DNA of 64,000 nucleotides, from assembly GCA_037178675.1 (NCBI GenBank), contig JAYMGJ010000254.1, positions 1 through 64,000 on the forward strand, written 5' to 3'. The translations under genes were made by a program, and so were the position numbers. The number at the start of each line of letters is the position of its first letter. Within the stretch, counting starts at the first letter, position 1. The stretch is from Scleroderma bovista. Its lineage: Eukaryota; Basidiomycota; Agaricomycetes; Boletales; Sclerodermataceae. Positions 1-13,757 of this stretch are shown here, one piece after another. The notes under the pieces were generated by a model. It was not told the DNA's origin and searched no databases. It saw only the letters and a program-made list of their open reading frames with translations.

Positions 1-568
1 TCCTCTTAATAAAAGTAGAAAATTTCCTTGATACGATTTTGTCCCGGGACCTCTGATTCGGCGGCTGCATATGATTATTGGAGACAGATGCATGAAGGTA
101 TTGGGTGCGACCGTACCTCTAGCAACCGCCCCTCAACTTTAAATGACCACGCAGGGATACCTTGTCCCGTCTCAAAGTTGACCGTCTCTCCATCCGCATT
201 CCCTTCTCCCACTTGCCATGGTTGACCAGAGAGCGTATGGCTCAGAAAGACCCGGAGTGTCCGTGTCGTCTGCCAAAACGCAATAATTGAGTGACATGCT
301 ACAAGATCCATTGCTTACGCACTGTCGGATTGCGAGCCAACGTGTCCTGAACCTCGACCTTCTTCCTGGTCATTGTCCAGTCGAGCTTTCGCTCCATTTC
401 GAGCAGACTCTGGTACATCTTGGATTCCTGCGCGAACTCGGGAACTTGGGCGAGCGCATGAGGGATGGACCTGTCAGTTAGTTTTCGCTTCCTGTCGCAA
501 ATACGTATTAGTAGCAGATATCGATGAGAGAGGAGAACAGTTTACTTTGCACTTTTCACGCCGTCCAT
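1..568 (-). CDS. SWI/SNF complex subunit, SMARCD/Rsc6-like (partial)
   Basis: Partial gene running off the left edge; the SWIB domain would lie outside the window. Predicted exons, in gene order, are about 568-543, 509-323, 269-117 and 64-1. The reading gives KRKLTDRSIPHALAQ, then MYQSLLEMERKLDWT, then TRTLRVFLSHTLSGQ, then WSFKVEGRLLE, then RKFSTFIKR. These are the conserved N-terminal stretches of the SMARCD/BAF60/Rsc6 family, a subunit of ATP-dependent chromatin remodelling complexes in the nucleus. The introns have good borders (gtaaac, gtgcgt, gtacgg donors; gacag, ggcag, atgcag acceptors). The only nearby ATG (568) gives just eight residues before the KRKLTD motif, while relatives carry a longer N-terminus. 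The next sequence upstream is a UTP23 remnant, so the 5' end may have been cut by the local rearrangement. Family is firm; start is uncertain. Confidence 0.8.
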
Positions 569-639
569 GATTTGTTGATTTGTTTCACAAATTGTCAAAT
601 ATTTGGGCAGGATTGGCAAGCGTGGCTTAGTAAGCGTGC

Positions 640-1440
640 GTTCCGCGGTGATCGTCGACTGTCCTCGAAGTGCCGTGCTGTGAAGCTCAGTACGTCTTTC
701 TCTATCAAGTCGCGCGGAAGCCCGAGTCCTGAGTCTCTGCACGCAGTGATCATGCAATGCTGCATATGTACCTACAAGAAGAAGCAAAGCAACCCACAGT
801 AGACCTCGTCAAAACATTTGAAAGGCGGAAATGTAACCACAAAGAAGCTATCCCGGCATACGAGTGTTTCTGAGCGAGAGTCGTAGGTATGGCGAAAGAT
901 ATTCCAATGCACGACTGGGTATTCTGATATATATCGTTAGACAGGGGATACCAACGAGCATCGCTATGTGATCACAACACTGTCGCAGTCTCTCTTCACC
1001 TGATACTCGCTGTCCCCATCGTACACATCAGCCGCGCCGCTATAATCCTCGAACCACCGAGAGACGAAACATTTCCCTCACAAAACACCAGGTACGTCTA
1101 GATCGATGTAGTATACTGGAATGGTAGTTGACTGTTGGTCAGGCAAAGCAGCAGGCTCTGGGTGCTGCACCTTCAGAGCCGGCGAGGATACCATCGTGCT
1201 AGAGTGATGCATTCGACAGGCACGAGGACAACCTCAAGGCGGGGGTAACGAAGATCCATTTATTGGCGAGAAAAGAAAGCGGGGATGAGAGGCCGCACAA
1301 CAGCCGCTCCGCGCAAGAGAAAGAGGTGCAGGAAGCACAATGGTTCCACAGCCACTCCTGCCGTGAGTTAGGTCGATAGTTATTTACATTGCAGGTAGTT
1401 GTTATTCACCTCTATTGTCCATTCGACGGACGTTGGAGGT
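640..1440 (+). pseudogene. Decayed UTP23 copy
   Basis: Degenerate duplicate of the intact UTP23 gene at 13758-14780, here in the opposite orientation. Matching segments appear in the same order: the intron 2 and QC.IHELY region (about 690-790), the TFERRKCNHKEAIP segment (about 815-865), the intron before the DTNKHRYVIAT segment (about 935-985), the VPIVHI.RA segment (about 1010-1060), the AKQQALGAAPSE segment (about 1143-1185) and the lysine/arginine-rich tail (about 1260-1365). The similarity continues into the 3' flank (about 1400-1460 against the complement of 13675-13740). Frameshifts and stops break the frame throughout, for example TAG near 800 and TGA near 871, and the first exon is missing. 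No product is expected. Confidence 0.85.
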
Positions 1441-2225
1441 GGATTTCAGCTTCTCAACTAGCCAAGTGTGTATTTTACTGACAAATTCAATCCCGTCCGT
1501 AGAAGTGGCGTGCAAGGTATGTATGGTTTTTCTTGCGTGTCAGAGTTGTTGCTTGAAGATTGTTTTCTTCACTATCAGACTGGTCTTACCAGTATTATTG
1601 ACCCCAGAATAATTATTATCTGCCGTCATTTCGTCCTTGCGACTCGAACTCGGGATAAGTAGGCTATTGCTCCATTCCAACTTGACGCAACTTGAAATGC
1701 ACCTGACCTGCCTGGCGACCTGGATGACACATCCTTTGGGAGAGTGTACCAGTGCCAATCCGCATGGAGACTGGCGAGGATCATCATTTTCCTTGTGCGA
1801 GTCGCATGCTCTTACGTCCGCTCTCCGTCTTGCGAACCATCTTACCGAAACACCTGTTCTGCTTCGCGATGCACTCTGGGAACCTTCTGTACTTAAGCCC
1901 CTTTCACGGGTTTACCGAGCACCCATATCTTTTTTCTCAGAACACCCCTCGACGTTTCGAGTATCCGGTTCGACCATCGGTCCTTTTCTTCATTGCATCA
2001 TCCGTCATGATATGCTTTAACGTATTAGACGCAAAGGTAACCCTCGAGAAACATGGGCTTCGCATATAAATTTAGAAAGACGTCAATTGCCCATAAAGAC
2101 AGCAAAGTCGACAAGGACCTTCCCGCCTACTCCGAATGACAATGTTAAGGGGGGTGGAATTGGAGGATCACGTTGAGGTGTGTTAAAGTTCACTACGCTG
2201 GTATCTACATATATAACCTTGCCAG
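1441..2225. other. No gene seen
   Basis: Follows the UTP23 remnant. Reading frames are short and share nothing recognisable with known families. It probably belongs to the decayed duplication arm. Confidence 0.5.
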
Positions 2226-2580
2226 AATTCAGCCAGCAGCCTTATCTATTGCATCAGGGTTGTCCAGGGGAGCAGCCCACTGTCCTAGTTGCTGCAACTT
2301 GCCTTACGATCCACTGCGAATGGAGTGAGTCCGTAAATGGGAAAGGCACAGCTGTCCACCTCCAGGTACACCATCTAACTGCCAGTGCGTTGAATCTTGT
2401 TGAATCGTCCAGAGCCATCTATATATTGCAGAGCCGAGTCATCTATTGCGACACCCTTCGCTATGAACTGGACAACGAGTTGTTCACTGGCACTTCAGAG
2501 GTCTGGATTTCAAAACTTCGAAAGTTCGGATAGGCGCCGCGTTTTGCCTGGCATCATTGCAATGCTCTTATCGTCCTAAA
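2226..2580. repeat. Duplicated block of unknown nature, copy 1
   Basis: Similar, with small gaps, to 13290-13550. Both copies share a stretch around CGAATGnnGnGAGTC...AATGGGAAAGG, then AGTGCGTTGAAT, then a run that translates on the plus strand as RYELDNEL here and YYELERAV in the other copy. In copy 1 the block lies upstream of its MFS gene, in copy 2 downstream. No open gene spans it in either copy, so it is either a gene remnant or conserved flanking DNA. Confidence 0.5.
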
Positions 2581-2906
2581 AATCAATAAAGAAGTCGGAT
2601 ATGGAAGTGCTCGATGATACTATAACGGGAACAACGGTTTCCTTGGAAAATACAGCAGTGGAGCAATGCTGTGATACGAAACCTTGAAGGTGAACCATTC
2701 AGTTTGTGCCATTGGCTACATATACCAGATAGGACTTTGAACCATCACAGTACGTCACACAGGTACGTTCTCTTAGTAATAGTGAGGTACATGGAACGTT
2801 GATTAAGAGTATATGGCTGTGCTGTCATTCGCATTCCCTTCTGACAAATACGACAGCATATATATCCAGATAACTATGGAAGGTTTTTCATAGAATCAAA
2901 TCACAC
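2581..2906. other. Upstream region of MFS copy A
   Basis: 326 bases between the duplicated block and the MFS start codon. AT-rich with a few TATA-like runs (near 2720 and 2860). No coding sequence is seen; it presumably holds the promoter. Confidence 0.4.
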
Positions 2907-5133
2907 ATGCCTCCCTCTCAGGAGTTTCACATTTCCCACTCAAGGGGAGACGGTGGCAAAACAGAGGGTTTACAAGCCCACACCCTGGACATCTACGCGC
3001 CGGTTGATTCGTCGGATGATGTGTATCACGCTAAGGCAAAGATTCTCAATGACGCCCTCCAAGAAATAGGCATGGGGAAGTATCAGGTCCGTTCGTCTGT
3101 GTTTCCCTTTGTAATATTTGGTTCATGGTCCACAGTGGTGTTTATTCGTCATGGCTGGTTTCGGCTGGTTTTCGTGAGCTTCTTGCACTTCTCAGTCCAT
3201 TTCCGAGTTTTTAACGAGGATCAATCAGAGTTGAAATAGGGCTAGTGAGTGTTGCTTTGCAACTTGCCTAGTAGGAAATCCATCTCATCCAATGATCCAT
3301 ATGCATTGAACTGTTTAGATGATCAAAGTATTAATCCTCACATCGGTTACACGCGAATTCAATGTCCAGGGGGAATGGATGTTACTTGCACAGGCCCTTG
3401 GCCTGCTAGCTGGAGCAATCTTCTGGGGCGTTGGGTGTGACTTGTGGGGCCGTAGGTAAGATTCCACTGTAACAAGATATTCGATCTGTCCCCTTACACA
3501 CCCAAAGGTGGTCCTTCAATCTCACCCTCCTCATCATAGCCCTTTTCACCCTCGCCGCTGCTGCGGCGCCAAACTATGCTACTCTGTGTGCATGCATGAC
3601 TGTGTGGTCGTTCGGAGTGGGCGGGAACGTCCCTGTCGACTCTACCATATTTATTGGTATGACATTTTTCTACATTCATACTCGAAACCCATGTTCCCGT
3701 AGAATTTGTTCCTCCGTCGCACCAGTATCTGTTGACTGTTCTCGCCGTCTGGTGGTCATTAGGTGACCTCGTCAGTAGCTTGGTAAGTTAGCTCGAATAT
3801 CTACGAAATTTCTGCTGACTGGACATATAAGGTTGCTTGGCCGTTGATTAGTAACTTCTCTTGTCCCCCTGCACCGGCGCCATGCCCCGCCTCGTCAAAC
3901 AGAGGCTGGCGTTATTTTGTCTTGGCCATGGGCGGAATAATGATGATATTGTGGATCGTTCGGTTCTTTGTTTTCAACGTTCAGGAGAGTCCGAAATATC
4001 TTATGGGTCATGGGAAAGACGAAGAAGCAGTGGCTGCTGTTCACCGAGTGGCAAGTGTCAACGGAAAAACTAGTGATCTTTCTGTCGAGCACCTCAAAGA
4101 AACTGAAAAGCGCATGGGTTCTGTTCAGAAGGATGCTACGATATCGACAGGTGCGATGAGGAAGATCTCGACGTTTCACGCCAACCACGTAAGAATGCTG
4201 TTCTCGACACGAACGCTCGCATACTCGACGAGCATCCTGGTCGTTTCATGGGGTGAAAATTAGCTTCTCCTGGGTTCTCGGAAGGAAGGCTGATCAATAT
4301 TATTTTAGGTTTGATCGGACTTGCGTTCCCTTTGTAAGTAATCTGGCATGCGTGTGGTCGCATATCTGAACCTTTTGCAGGTTTTATACCTTCCAGACCT
4401 ATTAGTATGTCTCGGTTAATGTCGTCGCATATGTAACAGTTAACAACTTTCCAATCAGCCTGCAAACCCTAGGAGTGGAAAACGATTCACTGTCTGATAC
4501 ATATCGTAATGTGAGTTTTCATGAATCTCTAAGGATTTCGTGCTGAGGAGCATTATAGCAAGTGATTTCGTACTTCCTTGCTGTTCCGGCAGCGTTGATG
4601 GCCGGCTACCTGATCGAAGTTCCTATCTTAGGCCGGCGGCGAACCCTCTCTATCTTCACTGGTAAGTCTGCACAATCAGTTTTAACTATTCGAGTGCGAT
4701 GTCCACCGCCCATAGTTCTCACAGGTGCCTTCATTTTCTTGTCGACGACTGCACGCACGACGCACGCCTATGTTGGATGGTACTGCGGGATCAATTACGC
4801 CAGTACTGTCATGTATGCCGTTCTATTTAACCTTTCTTCGGAGTTGTTCCCAACGAAGGCCAGGGGAATTGGTAACTCGATGGTTCTCGCTGCCAGTTAT
4901 GGCTGCGCTGCCCTGGTGCGTGCTTAGGCGATGTTCCAGAAATGAACGGTGTTGATATACCAAATATGCAGACACCCATTATTACATTAAATACTGGGAT
5001 AAATTCGCCTGATCCTATATGGGTTGCTGGAGGAATACTCGTTGCCACAGGATTTCTCCTGTTGTTGGTGCCCATCGAGCCGCGGGGCAGGGGCTCTGTA
5101 GAGATCTATGATCCTGATTTGTTCATCAACTAG
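2907..5133 (+). CDS. MFS transporter, SVOP-like (copy A)
   Basis: Multi-exon membrane transporter of the major facilitator superfamily, in the SVOP/sugar-transporter-like branch common in basidiomycetes; substrate unknown, location predicted plasma membrane. It looks broken until spliced, but about a dozen exons join in frame. They carry HAKAKILNDALQEIGMG near the N-terminus, LLAQALGLLAGAIFWGVGC with DLWGRR (the MFS loop 2-3 motif), FGVGGNVPVDSTIF, YLLTVLAVWWSLGDL, WRYFVLAMGG, RFFVFNVQESPKYLMG, YLIEVPILGRRRTL, LFPTKARGIGNS and VPIEPRGRGSVE before the stop. The VQESPKYL and LGRRRTL motifs mark the central loop and the second half. The start is the ATG just before the first motif block. Its paralog lies at 10936-13105. 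Individual exon borders, especially the short third exon near 3230, are less certain than the overall call. Confidence 0.82.
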
Positions 5134-7470
<2,337 letters not shown>

Positions 7471-7650
7471 GCCGTTGTAGTTTTTGTGTATCATCATCCA
7501 ACATTGCATCGATTGTTACCTGTATCATTCCCCAGACAATACATTGTTTCGTGAACAACTGGTCGAAAAGCTAACTTTGAATTGGAATGTCTGCAATTAG
7601 GCGCATCGTGCGTCAATCTACAAGAATACATAGGCGGACAGCCAAATCCA

Positions 7651-10079
7651 CTACCCATGAAACAATGAACGAATAAACGACACCGGCTTGTCCACATCAT
7701 TCACTCTGGCTTGGTCACCCTGCGTTCCACCTTGCCGCTCTCTCACCACCACGGAGCCAGCGCACTCATTTCGGTGCCAAACAAATGGCTTTGCAATGTT
7801 GTACCAATGTGTTGTGCCTGAGCCAGGCCGGCGAGGGTCAGCAAGACATTGTATGACCCGTGTGACGAGATATCTGTTAGTGAGTCGAGTAGAGAGGGAA
7901 ACCAACGATGATTTGAAGTCGTCGTTGATCGGAAGCGACAGGCCAAGTGGTTTGTATAATTCGGTGAAATCACCAGAGTAGTGGTACGTCCTCACAATGT
8001 CGCTCTCTCTCTGGTGCCGACCCTTTTCAGATATTTTGTGTTGCCTTGGGGTGATGTTGGTCTTTGAAGAAAGCGACTTGAGTTCAGCAAAGAGGTTTCC
8101 TTCGCAGCAGAAGCCCTCGGTGTCCGTAAAGTGACCATAGTCCCCCAGCTGTCCTCATAAGAGTGACTCAAATGGAGTATGAGAGGCATGTGTACTCACC
8201 TGTATACCATAGGGTGCGTATGAGAACTTGGTGGAAACCCCATCCACGAGTAGCTCACATCCATCTTGATTACTCGGACAATGACGTATCATGAGACCCC
8301 GCCAATCACGGTTAGGATCGTCTGTTCCCTGTAAAAACAGTGACGAATGAGATGAGAATATGCGCCCACAAAACAGAATCTACTTACATCAACATCGAAG
8401 CCTGTCCATTCACCTGACGTGGCAATACCGGATCTGGGATTCCGAAATACCTCAAGCTTAACTCCACACGTCCTTGAACTCTTCCACATGACGCAAGAAG
8501 TCTGCAGGATCCAGGTTGATCGAGGGAGCGGGGTTTCCATAATGCAGACCCGACAGCTCGCAGCTCCAGAACGTGCCTTCTTCATGGACTGTGCGAGCTC
8601 TGGCGCTCTCTCCAGCATCAAGTAGGTGGCCCAAGATATCCCGTCAGACGCCTCGCAAACGACATGTATCCAGCTCTGGCCAAACCAGTGTCCAAAGCCC
8701 ACTACGAGACGATGATTCCCTTGGCTATCGAAGTAGCATCTGACGTCGAAATCGGTGCTGTTCAGAGTGGGCATGTTTACTATGGAGCTACTGCAGGTGA
8801 AACCATTCTCGGCGATCGCACAGTCATCGATTTCGAACGTGGAGTTGCAATGCGACGTGCCTTGGTATCTGAGATAGATGTGACGTAGTTGTAGACGCCC
8901 CCTCCCATGATGTATGGACTCAGAATATCGATAGTAATCGGACTCCCACAAAGCCAAATTGATGGCCACTGGTGAACCCGATAGACGAGAGCGGCATGGC
9001 AGCAGGGCTTTGAAGACTGAGTCAGAGCCAACATAGGGATGGAGGAACAGCCAAATATGAATACCGCGATTCGTGATGGGGAATGTACCAAGTTGATCGT
9101 CCTCAGTCGAAGGGAGTTCAACTTCTGGGATGTGCATTGTCAGAGATTCGATGAACTCGTCTCGGTTCATCAGTTCTATCTCATTACAACCCCAGAAGAA
9201 GCTCGGGTCATCCGCTAGGATACTGCCAGTCCGCACTTGCTTTCCGTTGTAACCCCAGGCAAAGATGCTGTGATCGTTCGACGTGCGAATGATCTCCAGT
9301 TGAAGACGGTGAAAAGCCTTCCTCCCCTCCCCATACAACATCGGCATATTCATGTCCAGCAGACCCATCAGAGAATAGGCCCTGTCCTCCACTCGAGTCG
9401 TCGTCCGATTGGCAGCCCATGACATGATTTGGGCAACGCATGGACGGTTTGAGGAAAGTCCTTCCTTCAGTATCTGCTGTGGAACTCGAGTGATGCATGA
9501 TAAAGTATGTGCAAGCATCCTTTTGTCACCGATGGGTTGCCAATCTCTGTTGAAAAACCGGACATCCCTCGGCGCTATCATCTCTTGTAGTGTCCACCCA
9601 CGCGAGAACCACTCTGGCCAGCCATTCGACTTGTAGTGATATCTATGGTCAGGCGCAGTGGGAAAGGATGAGCCAGGGACGTCATGGAGGTACGCATAGC
9701 ATATCCTTGAGTTTTCGTACCACCGGTACATGGAATTGATGGCCTCTGATAGCTCTGCGCTGCTTCGCTTGTCGATACAGCAAGTGTCGACCCACAACCA
9801 CTTGTACCCGTCCTTCTTCGCCTGCTCGCAGCCCTGGAGAATCTTTCGATAGCCATCACGCTGGCGAATCTCGCTTTTCTCCTGCTCGTCCATCTTCGCG
9901 AGCTTGACTATCTCGTTATAATCCACTTCTTCAAGCTCGATCCACCTGTGGGATAAGATCGCGTACTCTGTTACTTCGTCATCACCAAACTCGAGGACTT
10001 TGGCTCGACGGTCAACTGGCTTTCCCTGTTTAATCAATCGTTCCCTTTCAAGAAAGGCTTCTATATTGATCAGGCGCAT
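7651..10079 (-). CDS. HET-domain protein (paralog A)
   Basis: Predicted 772-residue heterokaryon-incompatibility (HET) domain protein; such proteins can trigger cell death or defence reactions on non-self recognition. Exons are 10079-8388, 8328-8200 and 8148-7651, all joined in phase 0. The N-terminus has MRLINIEAFL, YAILSHRWIE, WLWVDTCCIDKRSSAELSEA, NSMYRWYENS and SRGWTLQEMIAP, the classical HET blocks (about residues 1-200), then MGLLDMNMPMLYGEG and SNDHSIFAWG. The C-terminal half is shared with paralog B (16850-19487) and includes the LGDYGHF segment in exon 3. The start at 10079 matches MRLIN of paralog B; an ATG five codons upstream (10094) is possible. It converges with polyubiquitin. 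Function inferred from the family only; no nucleotide-binding domain is seen. Confidence 0.88.
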
Positions 10080-10935
10080 GCTGCACAAGTGCATGTCAGT
10101 CTCGACCGTGATCGTCAACTGTACTAGATGATGTCCACACCTCCTTTAAATGAATTGGCGACACTATGTATAGTTGTGGTGATACAATCAGGTTGGTTCT
10201 CTTTGTTCGGTTATATGCCTAGTGGTGGTGATAGCCCGTGTGATTTCTAGCAAAATGTAACACAGCAACTGAACGTCTGACAGCGGCACTGTTACCGCCA
10301 TTACATTGCCACCTTCACAAAACACCATTCCTATGTATCACACCAGGGATTTCAGCGCGCTCCTTCCCAGCGGTTATGTACTTCGAGGTGTATGTGTGGT
10401 ACTTGGCAACAACCTCGGTGAGTAAACAACACTGCCACTCACCGGACCACCCATATCGGCATCCTGGATGATTACCTATCTGCTTCAAAGCAAAAGTATT
10501 TAGCCACCGATCATGCTTGTGGCAATGCCAGGCTGTCCATGCCATCCTGAAAGAGGTGACAGGGATGTCATCATGTGGCATCCATTGCTGCAACGGGTTC
10601 AGGTAAACATGCAAGTCGATGCGTTGTCACGACCAGATGGACGGAAATATACTGCAAACAAGCTAGCTGCATTTTCTGCAAGGGGTCATCGACCCAATAC
10701 CTACCCGCGATAATCTTGGTATGTTGCAATACTTACTAGTACGCCAAGATGGCCCATTGTGCCTTCATGAACTAGACCCACCACGTTCATGTTAGACGCC
10801 AGCGGAACTGTGATGGTGATGAAGAATCCTTGGTTGCCACGCCACGCACAACGGAGAAGGACTAGTCGAAAAGTACTACAGCATAAATATCCGAATATCC
10901 ATGGGATACTTTCCATCGAATCAAATCACTTCCAC
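10080..10935. other. Divergent intergenic region between HET A and MFS B
   Basis: 856 bases separating the start of HET A (minus) from MFS copy B (plus). No convincing coding frame. It must hold both promoters; no specific sites were recognised. Confidence 0.4.
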
Positions 10936-13105
10936 ATGTCCCACGAAAGGCGCCACGTTGAGGAGGCAGAGGATTCACAAGCCTGTCCCCAGAGCGTCTA
11001 CACGACAGCTGCATTGGACCCTGTGTATCATGCGAAGGCAAAGATTCTCAATGATGCCTTCGAAGAAATAGGAATGGGAACGTACCAGGTTCGTTTGCCT
11101 GTCCCTCTCGTCGCAATAATTGATGTATGATCTACAGTGGCAATTATTCGTTGTGGTTGGTTTGGGTTATTCTTCGTGAGCTTCTTTTACTTCTCCATTT
11201 ACTTTCGAATGTCTAACCGAGGACAAATAAGAGATGAACTATGGCTAGTAAGTACTACTTCACGACACACCAATTATTCTGTTTTCAATCATTTAGTTTA
11301 CCATAGCATTGATCTACACACCAGTTACGCGTGAGTTTGGTGTTCAAGGACAGTGGATGGTTCTTGCACAGGCCCTCGGCGTACTAGTCGGAGCAGTCTT
11401 CTGGGGCATTGCTTGTGACGTGTGGAGCCGCAGGTAAAGTTCATCTGTAACTTGTAATATTCGAACCGTTGCCAATTACATACCCAAAGATGGACCTTCC
11501 ATCTCGCGCTCCTTTTCACGGCCATTTTCGCCATCGTCGCTGCTGTTGCACCCAATTATACTGTCCTATGTGCATGCATTTCCATGTGGGCTTTCGGAGT
11601 AGGCGGGAGCAACCCTGCTGACAATATTATCTTTCTTGGTACGTAGTCACTCCCTAAATTCATGGGCGCAAAATCCATGTCTGTATAGATTTTATTCCTC
11701 CATCATATCAGTATCTGTTGACTGTGCTTGGCATGTGGTGGTCATTGGGTGACCTTGTTGGTAGCTTGGTCAGTTATTTGGAATATCAATACGAACTTTT
11801 GACTAACTGGTCACACAAGCTTGCTTGGCCATTGATTAGCAACTTCTCTTGTCCCCCTGCACCAGCGCCATGCCCCGCCTCATCAAACAGAGGTTGGCGT
11901 TATTTCCTCTTGGCCGCAGGCGGGATTGTGATGATAATGTGGATCATCCGATTCTTTGTCTTCAACGTTCAGGAGAGTCCGAAGTGCCTTGTTAGTCATG
12001 GGAAAGATGAAATTGCCGTAGCCATTGTGCACAGGGTGGCCAAAATAAACGGAAAAACAAGTAACCTTACTGTGGAGCAGCTCAAAGAAGCCGGAATGGT
12101 CACTGGGCATTCTATTCAGAATAATGCGCAGATGGCTGCGCCTGCAACCACAATAAGGAAGTTATCGAAATTCTACGCCAGCCACGTAAGACCTCCGTTT
12201 GCGACACGCAAGTTAGCATATTCGACGACCATCCTGATCTTTTCGGGCGGTAAAAACTGGCTGCTTCTGGTTCTCCGAACAAGAGCTAATTGGTATCGTT
12301 TTAGCTTTAATCGGACTTGGGTTTACTTCGTAAGTAATACATCAGATGTACAGCCCCAAGTCTAACCATTTTTCAGGTATTATACTTTCCAGACCTACTA
12401 GTACGTCTCGGCTGGTGTGGTCACAGACACAAGCATTAACGTCCTTGCATCAGTCTACAAACGCGAGGAGTGGACAGTGACAGTTCTCTGTCCAGTGCAT
12501 ATCGTAAAGTTAGTTCTCGAGAATGCCTGAGGATTTGTGCTGAGGAGCATTACAGCAAGTGGTGTCGAGCTTCCTTGGTGTTTCAGCGGCGTTGTTTGCT
12601 GGGTATCTAGTTGAGCATCCGGCCTTAGGACGGCGGCGAACCTTCGCCATATTCACTGGTCAGTCTGCGCAATCAATTCAAATTGTTCAAATGTGGTGAC
12701 CACTCTTACAGTTCTCACAGGTCTCTTCATTCCCTTGTCGATGACGGCACGCACGTCCAATGCTTTTGATGGATGGAATTGTGGAATCAATTATGTCAGC
12801 AATATCATGTTCGCTGTCCGACATGCCACCGTTATGGAGTTGTTACCCACCAGGGCTAGGGGGACTGGTAGCGCAATGTTTGCCATTGCGTTTCAAGCGT
12901 CCTCTGCAATAGTGCGTGTTCAGACGATGTCTCAAATGTGACCGATTTTTGATATACCAGGCTGCAGGCACCTACTATTTCGTTATACACTGATATCAAT
13001 TCGCCCATTGTTGGATGGGTTTCTGGGGCAGTACTCATTCTCGCTGGACTTATCGGGTTGTTGTCACCCATTGAGCCGCTGGGCAGGGGCTCTGTAGAAA
13101 TTTAA
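10936..13105 (+). CDS. MFS transporter, SVOP-like (copy B)
   Basis: Paralog of the transporter at 2907-5133 with the same exon plan. Spliced exons read HAKAKILNDAFEEIGMG, then TPVTREFGVQGQW, VLAQALGVLVGAVFWGIAC, NYTVLCACISMWAFGVGG, YLLTVLGMWWSLGDLVGSL, WRYFLLAAGGIVMI, RFFVFNVQESPKCLVS, YLVEHPALGRRRTF, TARTSNAFDGWNCGINY, LLPTRARGTGSAM and SPIEPLGRGSVEI before TAA. These are the MFS half-signatures and membrane segments. Compared with copy A the conserved Tyr of ESPKYL is Cys, and DLWGRR has become DVWSRR, so this copy may have changed function. Some donors are weak (gttagt, gtgcgt). ATG 10936 is chosen because it precedes the shared N-terminal block; a longer upstream frame begins with a non-ATG codon. 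Substrate unknown. Confidence 0.82.
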
Positions 13106-13757
13106 GATCCCTGATGTGGTGCCAATCTCCAGCGACTGTCTTTTAGTGTGTTTACAATAATAGTAGTAGAAGTAAGTTATTATTATACTTGTGATAGACT
13201 TCAAACTAGTCAGACCGATTTCACATGGTATCGCCGGCTTTCTCCAAGTGTACATATGACTAGGCATTCCAAGCGGGCACTGACCTTGTTGCTTCAACCA
13301 GCCTTGCCATCCAGTGCGAATGAGGCGAGTCTGTGAATGGGAAAGGGCTGATCGCTAGTGCGTTGAATTGTCCGGCCTGAGTTATCTGCTGTAGACTGAC
13401 CCGTCTACCGCAACATACTCTACTACGAACTGGAACGTGCTGTTCAAAACGACATTCCAAGGGTCCAGATTTCAGAACTAGGAAAACTCGAGCTCGGCGG
13501 CAACTTGTGGCCCACAATCATCCTTGTCATTCCAAAAGCTCAGCAAGTGTGTAGCGTAATTCGACGACTTTGCAGATAGTTGCCAAGCAAGGGAATGCAC
13601 CTGTTTAAATACACGACTGCCTTGTCTCACTCACCACACATCGGGTTGAATTCATCAGCGCAACACGAACTTGGCTCAGTTGAAAAGATGAAATTCACCT
13701 CTAATGTCTGTCGAATAGATGGTGAAAGTAGATAACAACTGTCTGCGATTAGTAAGC
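13106..13757. repeat. Intergenic with duplicated block, copy 2
   Basis: Contains (about 13290-13550) the counterpart of the block at 2226-2580. Downstream, near 13600, is a TTTAAATA run followed by CT-rich sequence that resembles a core promoter, but no gene follows in that direction. About 13675-13740 is the 3' flank of UTP23 that is also preserved beside the decayed copy near 1400-1460. Confidence 0.5.

Noticed and set aside
2907..5133. MFS copy A as a pseudogene because raw frames contain stops
   Set aside because: All stops fall in introns; splicing at GT-AG borders yields every conserved block in order.
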